NCBI GenBank assembly: GCA_963738325.1
Contig: CAVTWD010000001.1
Location: forward strand, 1,240,001-1,304,000
Length of the DNA stretch: 64,000 bases
Direction: 5' to 3'
Source: CAVTWD01 sp963738325
GTDB lineage: Bacteria; Actinomycetota; Acidimicrobiia; Acidimicrobiales; Ilumatobacteraceae
Shown one piece after another: positions 26,490 through 34,173 of the stretch. The number at the start of each line of letters is the position of its first letter. Position 1 is the first letter of the stretch. The notes under the pieces are model-generated. The model did not search any database, had not been told where the DNA came from, and saw only the letters and a program-made list of their open reading frames with translations. A program made the position numbers and the translations under genes.

Positions 26490-26677
26490 AAGGGGGAGCG
26501 CTCCCCCTTCCCCCCTCGGGAGGGTGCGAACAGAGCGCGACCGAGGGAGACCGGCCCGAAGGGTGGACGTCCACGCTTCCGAATCGCCCACCCTTCTGAG
26601 CAGGGACGATGTAAACGGCTCGGAATAAAGGTCCTGGTCGTAAGGGGTGACGGAATCCGAGGGTGGACGTCCACCCT
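26490..26677. promoter_or_regulatory. Palindrome-rich control region between the exonuclease and primase-like genes
   Basis: AAGGGGGAGCGCTCCCCCTT is a perfect 20-bp palindrome at 26490-26509, with an extra half-copy at 26474-26485. AGGGTGGACGTCCACCCT is perfect at 26660-26677 and recurs with one mismatch exactly 100 bp away (26560-26577). The region lies upstream of the exonuclease gene on the minus strand. Evenly spaced, near-identical palindromes look like operators for an element-encoded repressor or replication-origin iterons; part may also form a terminator for the primase-like gene. Confidence 0.55.
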
Positions 26678-26699
26678 TCGCGGCGCTCCCACTCATCGG

Positions 26700-28761
26700 C
26701 ATGCCTTCTCCCGGGTAGATCACGCGTTGTTCGTCGCCGGTGTGGCTCGCGACCCGGCGCTCGATCACGTGGCCGTCAGCGAGCACGCGGTCGAGGGCCT
26801 CCTCGAAGATGGGGCGGCGGTTCGGGGTGATCCGCCCGCGACCTTCCTGCGCGCGTGATCCCCTCGGGATGCTGAACGACGATCGAGGCGACCTTGTCGG
26901 CCGTGGTCTCCACCGCGTCGGCCTCCAGCGCTCGCGCCGTGGCGACGTTGGTCCGCACCACCGCCTCGCGCCGGGCTACCTCCTCGGCGCGGCGCCGGCG
27001 CTCGATCTGGGCGCGCACCGTGCGCCAGTTCGCCAACGAGACCGCCATGACGTCGCCGGCCAACCGCCAGTCGTCCTCGTCGATGTTGGCCCGGCCCTCG
27101 AGCACCGCGAGGCAGGTCGCGATTTTGAGGCGGTTGAGCTCGTGGTGAGAACACAACGGATCGAGGTCCTCGTCGGCATGGAGGGCTCGCGTCTTGGCCT
27201 CGTGGCTCGCTCGGATCTCGGCCGACACCGCCTTCGGCACATCGACATATCGAGGCGCGGTCTCGACCAGCTGGCGGGTGATGGCGCCGACGTCGAGACG
27301 GATGGGCTCGGGCCAGGTGAACGTCTCGCCGGCGTCGAGGGCCTCGACCACCGCGCCGAGCGAGGTCTCGCCCGAGAACAGGACGAACCGCTGGGGCACA
27401 CCGACGTCGATGTCGTCGAGGAAGCGCTCGAGGAACCGGGGTTGCAGCCCGAACGCGCACGACCACCGATAGGTGCCCGCGGGCACGTTGCGCTGGCGCG
27501 CCTTCTCGACGTTGGTGCTCGCGGAGGTCATCACCCATGACGGCCCCGCACAGTCGGGCCGCCAGCGTGGAGGATTCGCCGGAGAGCTTGTGGAACACCG
27601 ACGCCTCGGCCTCGGTGCACAGCACCGCCTCGCCCGAGGGCGACCGACGCCCGTCCTCCTCGACGTCGTCGCTGAGGAGACTGTCAACCAGCCCTTGCCC
27701 GGAGCCGAGCCCGGTTCGTCGATAGCAAGGCACGAGGACGAGCGTCTGGCCGGCCTTGAGCGAGGCGGACTTCCCGAGCCCGGACGCGCCGCCGAGGATC
27801 GCGGCCATGTTCAGCGAGCCCGGACCCCCGACGATCGGCGGGAGATGCACGTCGACCGGCCACACCGTGGAGGCGACGGTGAGCACCGACGCGAGCACGA
27901 GATCGGGAGGGAGACCACGACTGAGCGCGGCGGCGCGCACCGCGCCCAACGTCGCCGGCCTCTGCTCGTACCAGCTCCGATCGAGGGCGACGAACCCTTC
28001 GGTCTCCTCGCCCGCATCGGCGGTCGCGGCCTCGGGAGGTTCCTGCTCCTCGAGCTCGACCAGGTCGAAGATCTCCCCGCCGAGGGCGAACATCTCGGAG
28101 ACGTCCTTCCCCTTCGACGGGCGGACGACCTCGACGCAGCGGGCGACGTCACGCAGGCTGGCCGCGACCTGGCGGGCGTGAGCGATACCAGCACGGTCGT
28201 TGTCAGCGATCACCACGACCGTCGCCCCGGCGAGCACCTGGGCGGCATGGCGGGCCACCCGGGACCACTTCCCCGCCCCCATCGGGCTCGTGGTGGCGCA
28301 GTGGCCGCGAGCGACCATCGCCTCGACGTCCTTCTCGCCCTCGACGATCCAGACCGTCTCGTCCGCCGCTACCGCGGCGAGCACGTCAGGGAGCCGGTAG
28401 AGGACGAGACGGGCGCCCTTCATGTTCCAGATCCATCCGCCCTTGCCATCCGGCCGGCGCTGGCGGAAATCCTTCGGTGAGTACCGCACGGCCTCGAACA
28501 GGACCTCGCCGTCCTCGTCGACGTAGGGATAGGTGGCGACGATGCGCCGGTCCTCGCGCTCCTTCGGAGGGAACAGATCGCTCGTGGTGAGCCCAGCGCG
28601 GCGACCACGTCCTCGGTTCGACAGCCGGCGCGACAGATCAGCAAGACCTTGTTGTCGTCGCCTTCGCTCACGCCGAGGCTCGGATCGGAGTCGTCGTGCG
28701 CGGGACACTGAGCCGCGAACCCGTCGCCGTTACGGCTCACCTTCGAGCCGTGGTCGCGCAA
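26700..28761 (-). CDS. CHC2/TOPRIM primase-helicase-like replication protein, three frameshifts
   Basis: Four segments in different minus frames join into one protein. Segment 1 (about 28761-28600) has the zinc-finger CPAHDDSDPSL and LICRAGC. Segment 2 (28595-27530) has a TOPRIM-type block (VWIVEGEKDVEAMVARG, VVVIADNDRAGIAHARQ) and a P-loop-like GGASGLGKSASLKAG. Segment 3 (27525-26865) starts STNVEKARQRNVPAGTYRW. Segment 4 is a winged-helix-like end (RPIFEEALDRVLADGHVIE). Such proteins prime and unwind phage or satellite DNA at their own origin. Breaks lie near 28596, 27525 and 26860; start codon (TTG 28761) and exact end are uncertain. Confidence 0.65.
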
Positions 28762-28795
28762 GGCGTCGAGGGCGAAGCTCGAGGGGGGACGCGGC

Positions 28796-29265
28796 TCAGA
28801 ACGTCTCCTGGTCGTCGCGCTCGTCGCGGAGCTTCTTGAGCGCCGCGTCGTCCACCACGACCGAGCCGGATGGCAGAACGACGGTGAACCGATCGAGGAA
28901 GACCTCGGCGTCGGCGAGCTCGGAGTCGGAGGGATCGGCAGGATCCACGGAGGCGACTGGCCGCCCCGCGCCTCACCCTGCCCGATGAGACCGACTACCC
29001 ACTCGCTCTCGCGAGCACCGTCGATCAGTCGGGGGGCCAGAGCCTTCCCGAACGCCAGCGCCTCGGCGTAGTGCTCGAGGCACGTGGCGCACAGCACGTG
29101 ATCGCACACGGCCACATCGGCCATCCCGTGCACCGTCTCGGTCCTCTCGGGCATCGGGTCGTGGAAGGCCACCAGGTGACCGTCGTGCTCGGCCGACTTG
29201 TAGAGCCCGCCACCACCACGGCCCGGCCGTCCAACCCGTCGCCGCAGAGACTCGCTACCGTTCAC
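28796..29265 (-). CDS. Small hypothetical protein of the element, Cys-containing, probable single frameshift
   Basis: GTG 29265 with GGAGG five bases upstream starts VNGSESLRRR; a DHVLCATCLEHY motif could bind zinc. Near 28950 a 1-base change joins the frame to PADPSDSELADAEVFLDRFT, SGSVVVDDAALKKLRDERDD and the stop at 28796. Read as one gene it has about 156 codons. Alternatively the last 50 codons (GTG 28948) are a separate gene. It is co-directional with the excisionase-like gene upstream and the primase-like gene downstream, so it probably belongs to the element's replication module. Confidence 0.5.
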
Positions 29266-29320
29266 GTGAACCTCCAAGGGTCAATAGGGCCGCTTTGGGT
29301 AACGGCCCCCGGTGTGGCGG

Positions 29321-29338
29321 CCCCGCCTCCGGGCGGGG
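29321..29338 (-). terminator. Hairpin between the excisionase-like gene and the replication module
   Basis: CCCCGCC (29321-29327) pairs with GGCGGGG (29332-29338) across TCCG, about 40 bases past the stop of the HTH gene on the minus strand. It may attenuate transcription into the replication genes. Confidence 0.4.
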
Positions 29339-29374
29339 TCGTTCGCTTCTCAGCGAGGGTTAGTGGCGCGGTGT

Positions 29375-29593
29375 TCAGCGCCGCGGGAGGACGGTGCGGG
29401 GTTCGCTCCGGTACTGGTCGAACCAGGCCTCGACGTCGGACGGGCGGAACAGGAGCTTGCGGCCAACCTTGATGGCCGTCGGTCCCTTGCCCATCGAGCG
29501 CCAGTAGTGGATGACGCCGACCGAGGTGTGAAGCATCTCCGCCAGTTCCTCGGTCGTGATGAGGGGTTCGACGGGTGGGTTCGTGCGGGCCAT
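29375..29593 (-). CDS. Excisionase-like helix-turn-helix protein
   Basis: A 72-residue protein with an HTH_17/MerR-like fold: LITTEELAEMLHTSVGVIHY, then WRSMGKGP and the wing-like IKVGRKLLFRPSDVEAWF. This is the form of recombination directionality factors and small phage regulators. ATG 29593 has GGAGG nine bases upstream. It reads away from the integrase operon, with face-to-face promoters between them, as in many integrase/excisionase modules. It would favour excision or repress the integrase; the actual role is inferred from position and family. Confidence 0.8.
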   Translation of the reverse strand: MARTNPPVEPLITTEELAEMLHTSVGVIHYWRSMGKGPTAIKVGRKLLFRPSDVEAWFDQYRSEPRTVLPRR

Positions 29594-29630
29594 CGGTCGC
29601 GTCCTCCAAATACAAACCGTGTAGTTCGGA

Positions 29631-29692
29631 GGCCTAGCCCCGCTGAGGGCGATATGTCAAGCGTTGCCAAAGGATTTCCGCCCGTCTAGGCT
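29631..29692. promoter_or_regulatory. Divergent promoters of the element's control region
   Basis: Plus strand: TTGCCA (29664-29669), 17-base spacer, TAGGCT (29687-29692), with predicted start one or two bases before ATG 29701, so a leaderless transcript. Minus strand: a perfect TTGACA (29660-29655) with TAGGCC 18 bases further on (29636-29631), serving the excisionase-like gene. The two -35 boxes are four bases apart, so a regulator bound there would affect both directions. Confidence 0.65.
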
Positions 29693-29700
29693 CAAGTCCT

Positions 29701-30267
29701 ATGGCAACCAAAGGCAGTCGTAGTAGTAGGAGGGTCACAGCGCAGATTGGGGACCTCGACCCGCGAGAGCTGATCGAGCTCGGCGGCGGGTTGTGGATGC
29801 AGCGCCGCCAGCCCGTCACCTTCTTCGACGAGGAGCTCGGCGTCGACGTCACGATGGCCATCGAGGTCGACGCCGGCACCGGCCAGCTGGTCGTGAACGA
29901 GATCCGCATCCTGCGCCGACCCGGTGCACCGCCCATCGGCTCGAAGGTCCTCCGCGGGATCCGCCCGGCGGAGTACATCGTGCACCGGGCGGCCAAGGGC
30001 GCCTGGCTCGACGACGGCAGCGGCCATCTTGTCCAGGTCGGCCTCGGCAGGCTCGAAGGCGAGAAGGAGGAGGCCTACGTGGCCCGCCTCTACAGGATGG
30101 CCCTCGCTGGTGGCGAGTCGCCGGCCAAGGTGGTGGCCTACTGGCTCGGCGTGGCCGAGTCGACCGCGCACCAGAAGGTGGTGCTGGCCCGCAAGCTCGG
30201 CCTGCTGCCCCCGACGACCGTCGGACGGCCCCGCTCGATCCCGGCCAGCGAGGAGGAGGACGTCTGA
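29701..30267 (+). CDS. Hypothetical 188-aa protein coupled to the integrase, with helical DNA-binding-like C-terminus
   Basis: The N-terminal ~110 residues are beta-rich (LGGGLWMQRRQPVTFFDEEL, TGQLVVNEIRILRR). The C-terminus is a helix-turn-helix-like stretch (VARLYRMALAGGESPAKVVA, WLGVAESTAHQKVVLARKLG), close to patterns in actinobacterial phage and element regulators where a position is skipped or matched by rank order. A good promoter sits directly upstream with a leaderless start. The stop TGA overlaps the integrase ATG (TGATG, 30265-30269), so the two are translationally coupled. It probably regulates integration; no named family is assigned. Confidence 0.7.
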   Translation: MATKGSRSSRRVTAQIGDLDPRELIELGGGLWMQRRQPVTFFDEELGVDVTMAIEVDAGTGQLVVNEIRILRRPGAPPIGSKVLRGIRPAEYIVHRAAKGAWLDDGSGHLVQVGLGRLEGEKEEAYVARLYRMALAGGESPAKVVAYWLGVAESTAHQKVVLARKLGLLPPTTVGRPRSIPASEEEDV

Positions 30268-31334
30268 TGGGCGCCATCGACAAGCTCCCGAGCGGACGGT
30301 GGCGGGCCCGCTGGCGCGAGTACCCGAACGCGCCGCAGCGCTCGCGCACCTTCGACCGCAAGCTCGACGCCGACCGGCATCTCCTCGAGGTCGAGCACGC
30401 GCTGGCCTCGGGCACCTACGTCACCGGTGAGGCGCCCTGGGCGACATGGGCGGCCGACTACGCGGCCCGCCAGCCGTGGCGGCCGCCGACTCGGCCCGCG
30501 TCGCCCAGGTGCTCGACGCCGCGAGCGCGTGGTGGGCGGAGCGGCCTCTGGTCACGATCCGACGCGGCGACGTCGAGGCCTTCCTCGTCCGCCTCGGGCT
30601 CGGCGCGGGCTCCACGAGGGCATGCCCGCTCGGTCCTGTCCTCCGCGTTCCGAGCCGCGGTCGACGACGGACTCCTCGCCCGTAACCCGGTGGCCGGCGT
30701 GAAGGTGGCGGCGACGGCGCGGACGCTCACGGTGCCGACCACGCTCGACGTCCTCGACGTTCTCGAACGCGCCGGCGACGTCCTCGCCCCCGCGGTCGTC
30801 CTCGCCGGCTTCGCCGGGCTCCGCCACGCCGAAGCCACCGGGCTCACCGTCGACCGGATCGACTTCCTCCGCCGCACGATCCGCGTCGACCGCCAATGGG
30901 TCACACCGACATCAGGACCGGCCTCGTTCGGCGCGCCGAAGACACCGGCGTCGACCCGGACCGTCCCGGTCGCCGCCGAGGTGGTCGAGCTGCTGGCCCG
31001 CTCGGTCGAGGTCCAGGGCACCGGAGGAGACGGCCGCCTCGTACACGCCGAAGGTCATCCGCTCAACCGTCGTGCCTTCGGGCGGCGCTGGACGAAACTC
31101 CATGCCGGCTTCCGCTACCACGACCTCCGGCACCACTTCGCCAGTCTGCTCATCGCGGCCGGCTGCTCGGTCCCCGCGGTCCAGCACGCGCTCGGTCACG
31201 ACAACGCCACCACGACCCTCAACACCTACAGCCATCTCTGGCCGAGCGACGTCGACCGGCTGCGGAACGCGGTCGCCGCCGGGCTCGCCGGCCGCCTCGA
31301 GGCGGCCGAACGGGGCGAAGGCCGATCCTGGTGA
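30267..31334 (+). CDS. int: Tyrosine recombinase integrase, with a compensating pair of frameshifts
   Basis: About 355 residues. The N-terminal arm-binding domain (SGRWRARWREYPNAPQRSRT) is followed by a core-binding segment that reads correctly in a second frame from about 30482 to 30625 (RVAQVLDAASAWWAERPLVT, RRGDVEAFLVRLGLGAGSTR). It then returns to the first frame with VLSSAFRAAVDDGLLARNP. The catalytic domain has Arg in AGLRHAE, HDLRHHFASLL, the ALGHDNATTTLNTYSHLW block and its nucleophilic Tyr. It lies next to the right repeat, as expected. The double shift leaves about 48 residues out of frame if real; sequencing error is likely. Confidence 0.85.
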   Translation: MGAIDKLPSGRWRARWREYPNAPQRSRTFDRKLDADRHLLEVEHALASGTYVTGEAPWATWAADYAARQPWRPPTRPASPRCSTPRARGGRSGLWSRSDAATSRPSSSASGSARAPRGHARSVLSSAFRAAVDDGLLARNPVAGVKVAATARTLTVPTTLDVLDVLERAGDVLAPAVVLAGFAGLRHAEATGLTVDRIDFLRRTIRVDRQWVTPTSGPASFGAPKTPASTRTVPVAAEVVELLARSVEVQGTGGDGRLVHAEGHPLNRRAFGRRWTKLHAGFRYHDLRHHFASLLIAAGCSVPAVQHALGHDNATTTLNTYSHLWPSDVDRLRNAVAAGLAGRLEAAERGEGRSW

Positions 31335-31350
31335 GTCACCGCTGAGTCAC
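31331..31350. promoter_or_regulatory. Right integrase arm-type repeats (TGAGTCA pair)
   Basis: GTGAGTCA (31331-31338) and CTGAGTCA (31342-31349) lie 11 bp apart in the same orientation, matching the left-end pair at 13955-13973. The shared unit is TGAGTCAnnGCTGAGTCAC. The first copy overlaps the integrase stop codon region, about 50 bp inside the right direct repeat. Confidence 0.55.
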
Positions 31351-31398
31351 AGCCGAACCCTCACAGGGATCGTGACCAGGTGAGATGCCTGATGGGTG

Positions 31399-31455
31399 CC
31401 AGTACGTCTTCAACTGGGCGGGCATGGGCACCAAGGTCGTCGTCCTGATCTGAGC
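31399..31455 (+). repeat. attR: second copy of the 57-bp direct repeat
   Basis: Identical to 13835-13891 across 57 bases, a duplicate of the L,D-transpeptidase 3' end without the rest of the gene. It marks the right boundary; sequence beyond it is the original chromosomal neighbourhood of the transpeptidase gene. Confidence 0.92.
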
Positions 31456-32071
31456 AGCCTGACCTGGGCGTTCATCCTCTCGCGGACGCGGACCAAAGCG
31501 CTGGGCGCAGGAGTCGGCCCTCGTCGCAGCCCTGGACGGGAGGGGCCGAAGGGGGCCTGATCCGCACTCGATGGTGAGATCGCGTCATCCGGATTGAGTC
31601 ATGCGCCCCTGGTGCGGCGGCCGTGCGGAGCGGACGCTGGTGGTATGGCGTGGCCAGCCTTCCGATTGGGCTCACCGGCGGTTCGGCCCGGCACGGGCAT
31701 GCACCACGTGGCCGCTCGATGAGCCCTGTCGCCCAATCTTTCGCCGGCTGGAACGTCGCGTACGACACGCCCCTCGCCCACGTGCCCAAGCGCCGGTTCT
31801 TCCGCGATTTCAATGATGCCGAAGGTCTCGTGGACACACTCCTGGGCCAGGGGGAGGCTCCGGTCATCCGGCGGAGCTTCTGACCTTCTGGCCGCTCACG
31901 CCCACTCGGTCCACGTGCGTCAGCCCACCCGCCGCTCGGCGATCGCTTGCACCTGCTCATCCTTCGTCATGCGGGTCTCGGCGCCACGACGGATCGGTGT
32001 CCTGCCCCCCGGGGGGTCAAACGGCACCGCTCGCGAAGCCAGGAGATGCGCCGGGCCGGGCGAGGTGAGGG
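31456..32071. other. 616 bp without a convincing gene
   Basis: Open frames exist on both strands but none has convincing protein composition. The best is 31718-31883 plus (MSPVAQSFAGWNVAYDTPLA to VIRRSF), about 54 codons with mixed helix-like content and no clear ribosome-binding site. It could be the tail of a decayed gene. On the minus strand a 16-codon frame MTKDEQVQAIAERRVG is also visible near 31970. I see no RNA gene. Confidence 0.4.
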
Positions 32072-32278
32072 TCAGCGCGCGGGCACGACCACGAGCTCGA
32101 AGCCGTCAGCGGGGAGGCCGAGGACGCGTACGAGCACGTCCCGTGCGATCGCTTCGACGTCGGCCAGGCTCCGGCTGGCGGCGTGCATCCCTGGTGCTCC
32201 CGGGACCTCCACGACCCAGCGTCCTCGCTCCCGCCGCGCCTCGAGCATGTAACTCGGAACCAGCTTTCGTGCCGCCAT
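32072..32278 (-). CDS. HicB-like antitoxin domain protein
   Basis: A 68-residue protein starting at ATG 32278 (MAARKLVPSYMLEARRERGR) with the HicB partial RNase-H-like pattern: WVVEVPGAPGMHAASRSLAD followed by VEAIARDVLVRVLG. HicB proteins neutralise the HicA mRNA interferase. No HicA-like dsRBD protein is recognisable on either side, so this is an orphan antitoxin or a free-standing HicB-fold protein, a common state in actinobacteria. The start is chosen because the upstream open frame is low-complexity arginine-rich. Confidence 0.6.
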   Translation of the reverse strand: MAARKLVPSYMLEARRERGRWVVEVPGAPGMHAASRSLADVEAIARDVLVRVLGLPADGFELVVVPAR

Positions 32279-32603
32279 CGCCCGCGGGCCCTCCGACCCC
32301 GTGTGGCCATGCTGGCTCCGCCCGGATGGCAGCGCCATAGGGCGCGTTGCCCATCCGCGACGTCGTCGAGCACGCGTGGCGCGCAAGCGCACACAAAGGG
32401 TCATCCGGCCCATGCCACGCCGCCGGCGTCGCGTCACCGGCCCGAGGTCTCTTGCGCCGCGGCCGCTCACGACGTCGACCCATCAAGGTCACGGAGCGTG
32501 GTCAGCGTGACGAAGGGTGGGCCTCAGGCTGGGTGTGTCAGGCCGGGTGAGCGTTAGGCTGGTGAGCGGTCAGGGACGGTGAGCGCTACCGGCGCAGTCA
32601 CCA
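32279..32603. other. 325 bp without a recognisable gene
   Basis: Between the HicB-like gene and the flavodoxin gene (both minus strand) the sequence has only arginine-rich or low-complexity open frames. No HicA-like frame, RNA gene or strong hairpin was recognised. Some GTGAGCG-type short repeats occur near 32548-32585 (GGTGAGCGTTAGGCTGGTG), of unknown meaning. Confidence 0.4.
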
Positions 32604-33041
32604 TCACGGAGGGTCACTGACGCTGGGGACCGCGGCCAAAAGGCCGTCCACCAACTCGGCGGCCCCCGCGTCGATCTGATCCCGGCGGATGGCGAGCCCG
32701 CCCAGCACCTCTGCACCGCGACTCTGGATGATGCGGGTGAGCTTCTCGATGGTCTTGCCTGGCTCGAGCGCGTACGTGCAATAGACGATCGCCCGCTTGC
32801 CGGCGAGCGCCGGCATCGACACCAGCCGGCCCGAGCGGCCGGGCCGCTGGCCGAAGAAGATGAGCCCGTCGACCCAGGTCCCCACGATGACGACATCGGC
32901 CTCGGACAGCGACTGCATGTCGATGGCCGTGATCGGGTTCACCGTCACGGCGACGCCCGCGGCGCGCAGATGCCCTGCGATCAGGGAGGCCGTCCTCGCC
33001 GTGCGCCCCGTCAGGCTCTCGTAGATCACGATCGCCTTCAC
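32604..33041 (-). CDS. Flavodoxin-like FMN-binding protein
   Basis: A 145-residue flavodoxin fold. The N-terminal YESLTGRTARTASLI is the FMN phosphate-binding loop after the first beta strand; the later VVIVGTWVDGLIFFGQRP and VYCTYALEPG are the second and third FMN-contact loops. Normal length for short-chain flavodoxins. It may act as a small redox carrier or as an NAD(P)H-linked stress protein. It diverges from the phosphoribosyltransferase gene with 74 bases between. Confidence 0.85.
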   Translation of the reverse strand: MKAIVIYESLTGRTARTASLIAGHLRAAGVAVTVNPITAIDMQSLSEADVVIVGTWVDGLIFFGQRPGRSGRLVSMPALAGKRAIVYCTYALEPGKTIEKLTRIIQSRGAEVLGGLAIRRDQIDAGAAELVDGLLAAVPSVSDPP

Positions 33042-33115
33042 GACCCGTTTTCTAGCAGCGTCGCCCCGATGCCCTGCACCTTGCGTGCCTCCCGGCTCGG
33101 CGCGACCGTGAGGCT

Positions 33116-33757
33116 GTGCGCGACCGGTTTCGTGATCGGAGGGACGCCGGCCAGCAGCTCGCTCGGCTCCTCGCTCCTCTCGCCGAAGAGGATCCCGTGG
33201 TGCTGGGTCTGCCCCGGGGCGGGGTGCCGGTCGCCTTCGAGGTGGCTCACGCCCTCGGCGCGCCGCTCGATGTTCTCGTCGTGCGCAAGCTCGGGCTCCC
33301 CTGGCAACCGGAGCTCGGCGTCGGCGCGGTCGGTGAGGACGGCGTGCTCGTCCGCAACAACGACGTGATCGCTCGCACCGGGCTCACCGACTCGCAACTC
33401 GCCGCGATCATCGAGCGGGAGCGGGCGGTGGTGATCGAGCGAGCCGAGCGGTTCCGTGCCGGGCGGCCCCCCATCGAGCTCGAGGGCCGAACGGTGGTCA
33501 TCGTCGACGACGGGTTGGCCACTGGCGGCACCGCGCGCGCCGCGGTAGCCGTCGCCCGCGCCCGAGGCGCGGCGAAGGTCGTCCTGGCCGTGCCGGTCGC
33601 TCCGGCCGACACGGTGGCGTCCCTGGCGAGGGCCGCCGACGACGTGGTCACCGTCGCCACCCCCGTCCACTTCTCCGCGGTCGGCCCTTGGTACCGGGAC
33701 TTCACGCAGACCACGGACGCCGAGGTCGTCTCGATCCTCGGCGCTGCTCAGCCCTGA
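33116..33757 (+). CDS. Phosphoribosyltransferase family protein
   Basis: A 213-residue type I phosphoribosyltransferase-fold protein. VVLGLPRGGVPVAFEVA is the pyrophosphate loop region and VVIVDDGLATGGTARAA is the PRPP-binding signature. The C-terminal hood (FSAVGPWYRDFTQTTDAEV) is typical of stand-alone PRTases encoded near UspA-type and dienelactone-hydrolase-type genes. Substrate unknown. GTG 33116 is the first codon giving the full fold. It converges with the ABM gene, overlapping by ten bases at the 3' ends. Confidence 0.87.
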   Translation: MRDRFRDRRDAGQQLARLLAPLAEEDPVVLGLPRGGVPVAFEVAHALGAPLDVLVVRKLGLPWQPELGVGAVGEDGVLVRNNDVIARTGLTDSQLAAIIERERAVVIERAERFRAGRPPIELEGRTVVIVDDGLATGGTARAAVAVARARGAAKVVLAVPVAPADTVASLARAADDVVTVATPVHFSAVGPWYRDFTQTTDAEVVSILGAAQP

Positions 33758-34104
33758 TCGGGCCAGCGGTGCGGGCGGGGCACGTGGTCCTCGTCGTAGA
33801 CAGAGGCGACGGCGTCGATCCGGAACCTGAGCGTCTCCGACGTCAGCCGCCCGTAGGCGTAGAGCATGTCGCGCATCCCGGTGTAGTTCGGATGCCGGAA
33901 GTGGGCGGCGAGCGCGTCGGCGTCCGCCCAACGCTCGTACACCGAGATGCGCCCTGGGACCACGGGATCAGGAGCGAAGACGTACGCCTCGCACCCGGGC
34001 TCCTCTTCGCGAGCGGCCCGCTGCAGCGGGATCGACGCCGCGACGCACTCGTCGACGCGCGCGGGGTCGAGATCGATCCATCCGGCGATGATGATCTGAG
34101 CCAT
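33748..34104 (-). CDS. ABM-domain (antibiotic biosynthesis monooxygenase-like) protein
   Basis: A 118-residue dimeric ferredoxin-like fold: AGWIDLDPARVDECVAASIP, EPGCEAYVFAPDP and ISVYERWADADALAAHFRHP are the three hallmark segments of ABM proteins, which oxidise quinol-type substrates or degrade haem. ATG 34104 is chosen; upstream codons run into the divergent amidase leader. Function likely cofactor-free oxygenation or simple binding; the substrate is unknown. Confidence 0.82.
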   Translation of the reverse strand: MAQIIIAGWIDLDPARVDECVAASIPLQRAAREEEPGCEAYVFAPDPVVPGRISVYERWADADALAAHFRHPNYTGMRDMLYAYGRLTSETLRFRIDAVASVYDEDHVPRPHRWPDQG

Positions 34105-34173
34105 GAGCCGATGATGGCCGACGGTGATCGGCGCGAGCGAGGCTGACAGCGACATCTCACCTGAGGAGGCGAC

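Larger units (their letters stand above)
13835..31455. mobile_element. 17.6-kb integrated element, phage-satellite-like, between 57-bp direct repeats
   Basis: The interval is flanked by perfect 57-bp repeats and has a tyrosine integrase next to the right repeat. It contains an excisionase-like HTH gene, a primase-like gene, a YqaJ-type exonuclease, an HNH nuclease and a large terminase. No portal, protease, capsid, tail or lysis genes are recognisable, so it is not a complete prophage. Cargo comprises a LuxR-type regulator, a secreted RCC1-type protein, a sortase-type surface protein and small unknown genes. Paired TGAGTCA motifs lie just inside both ends. Several genes carry frame breaks, so current activity is uncertain. 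Confidence 0.88.

Noticed and set aside
28420..29277. A single 285-codon gene joining the Cys-containing protein to the primase zinc finger
   Set aside because: The middle part is low-complexity and is out of frame with a better protein-like segment ending at 28796, so the join is an accident of open frames.
13835..31455. Complete prophage
   Set aside because: No portal, capsid, tail, lysis or small-terminase genes were recognised, so a satellite or degraded element is more likely.
31623..31883. Possible 86-codon gene right of the element
   Set aside because: No ribosome-binding site, no family resemblance and low-quality N-terminal sequence; kept only as a possible remnant.
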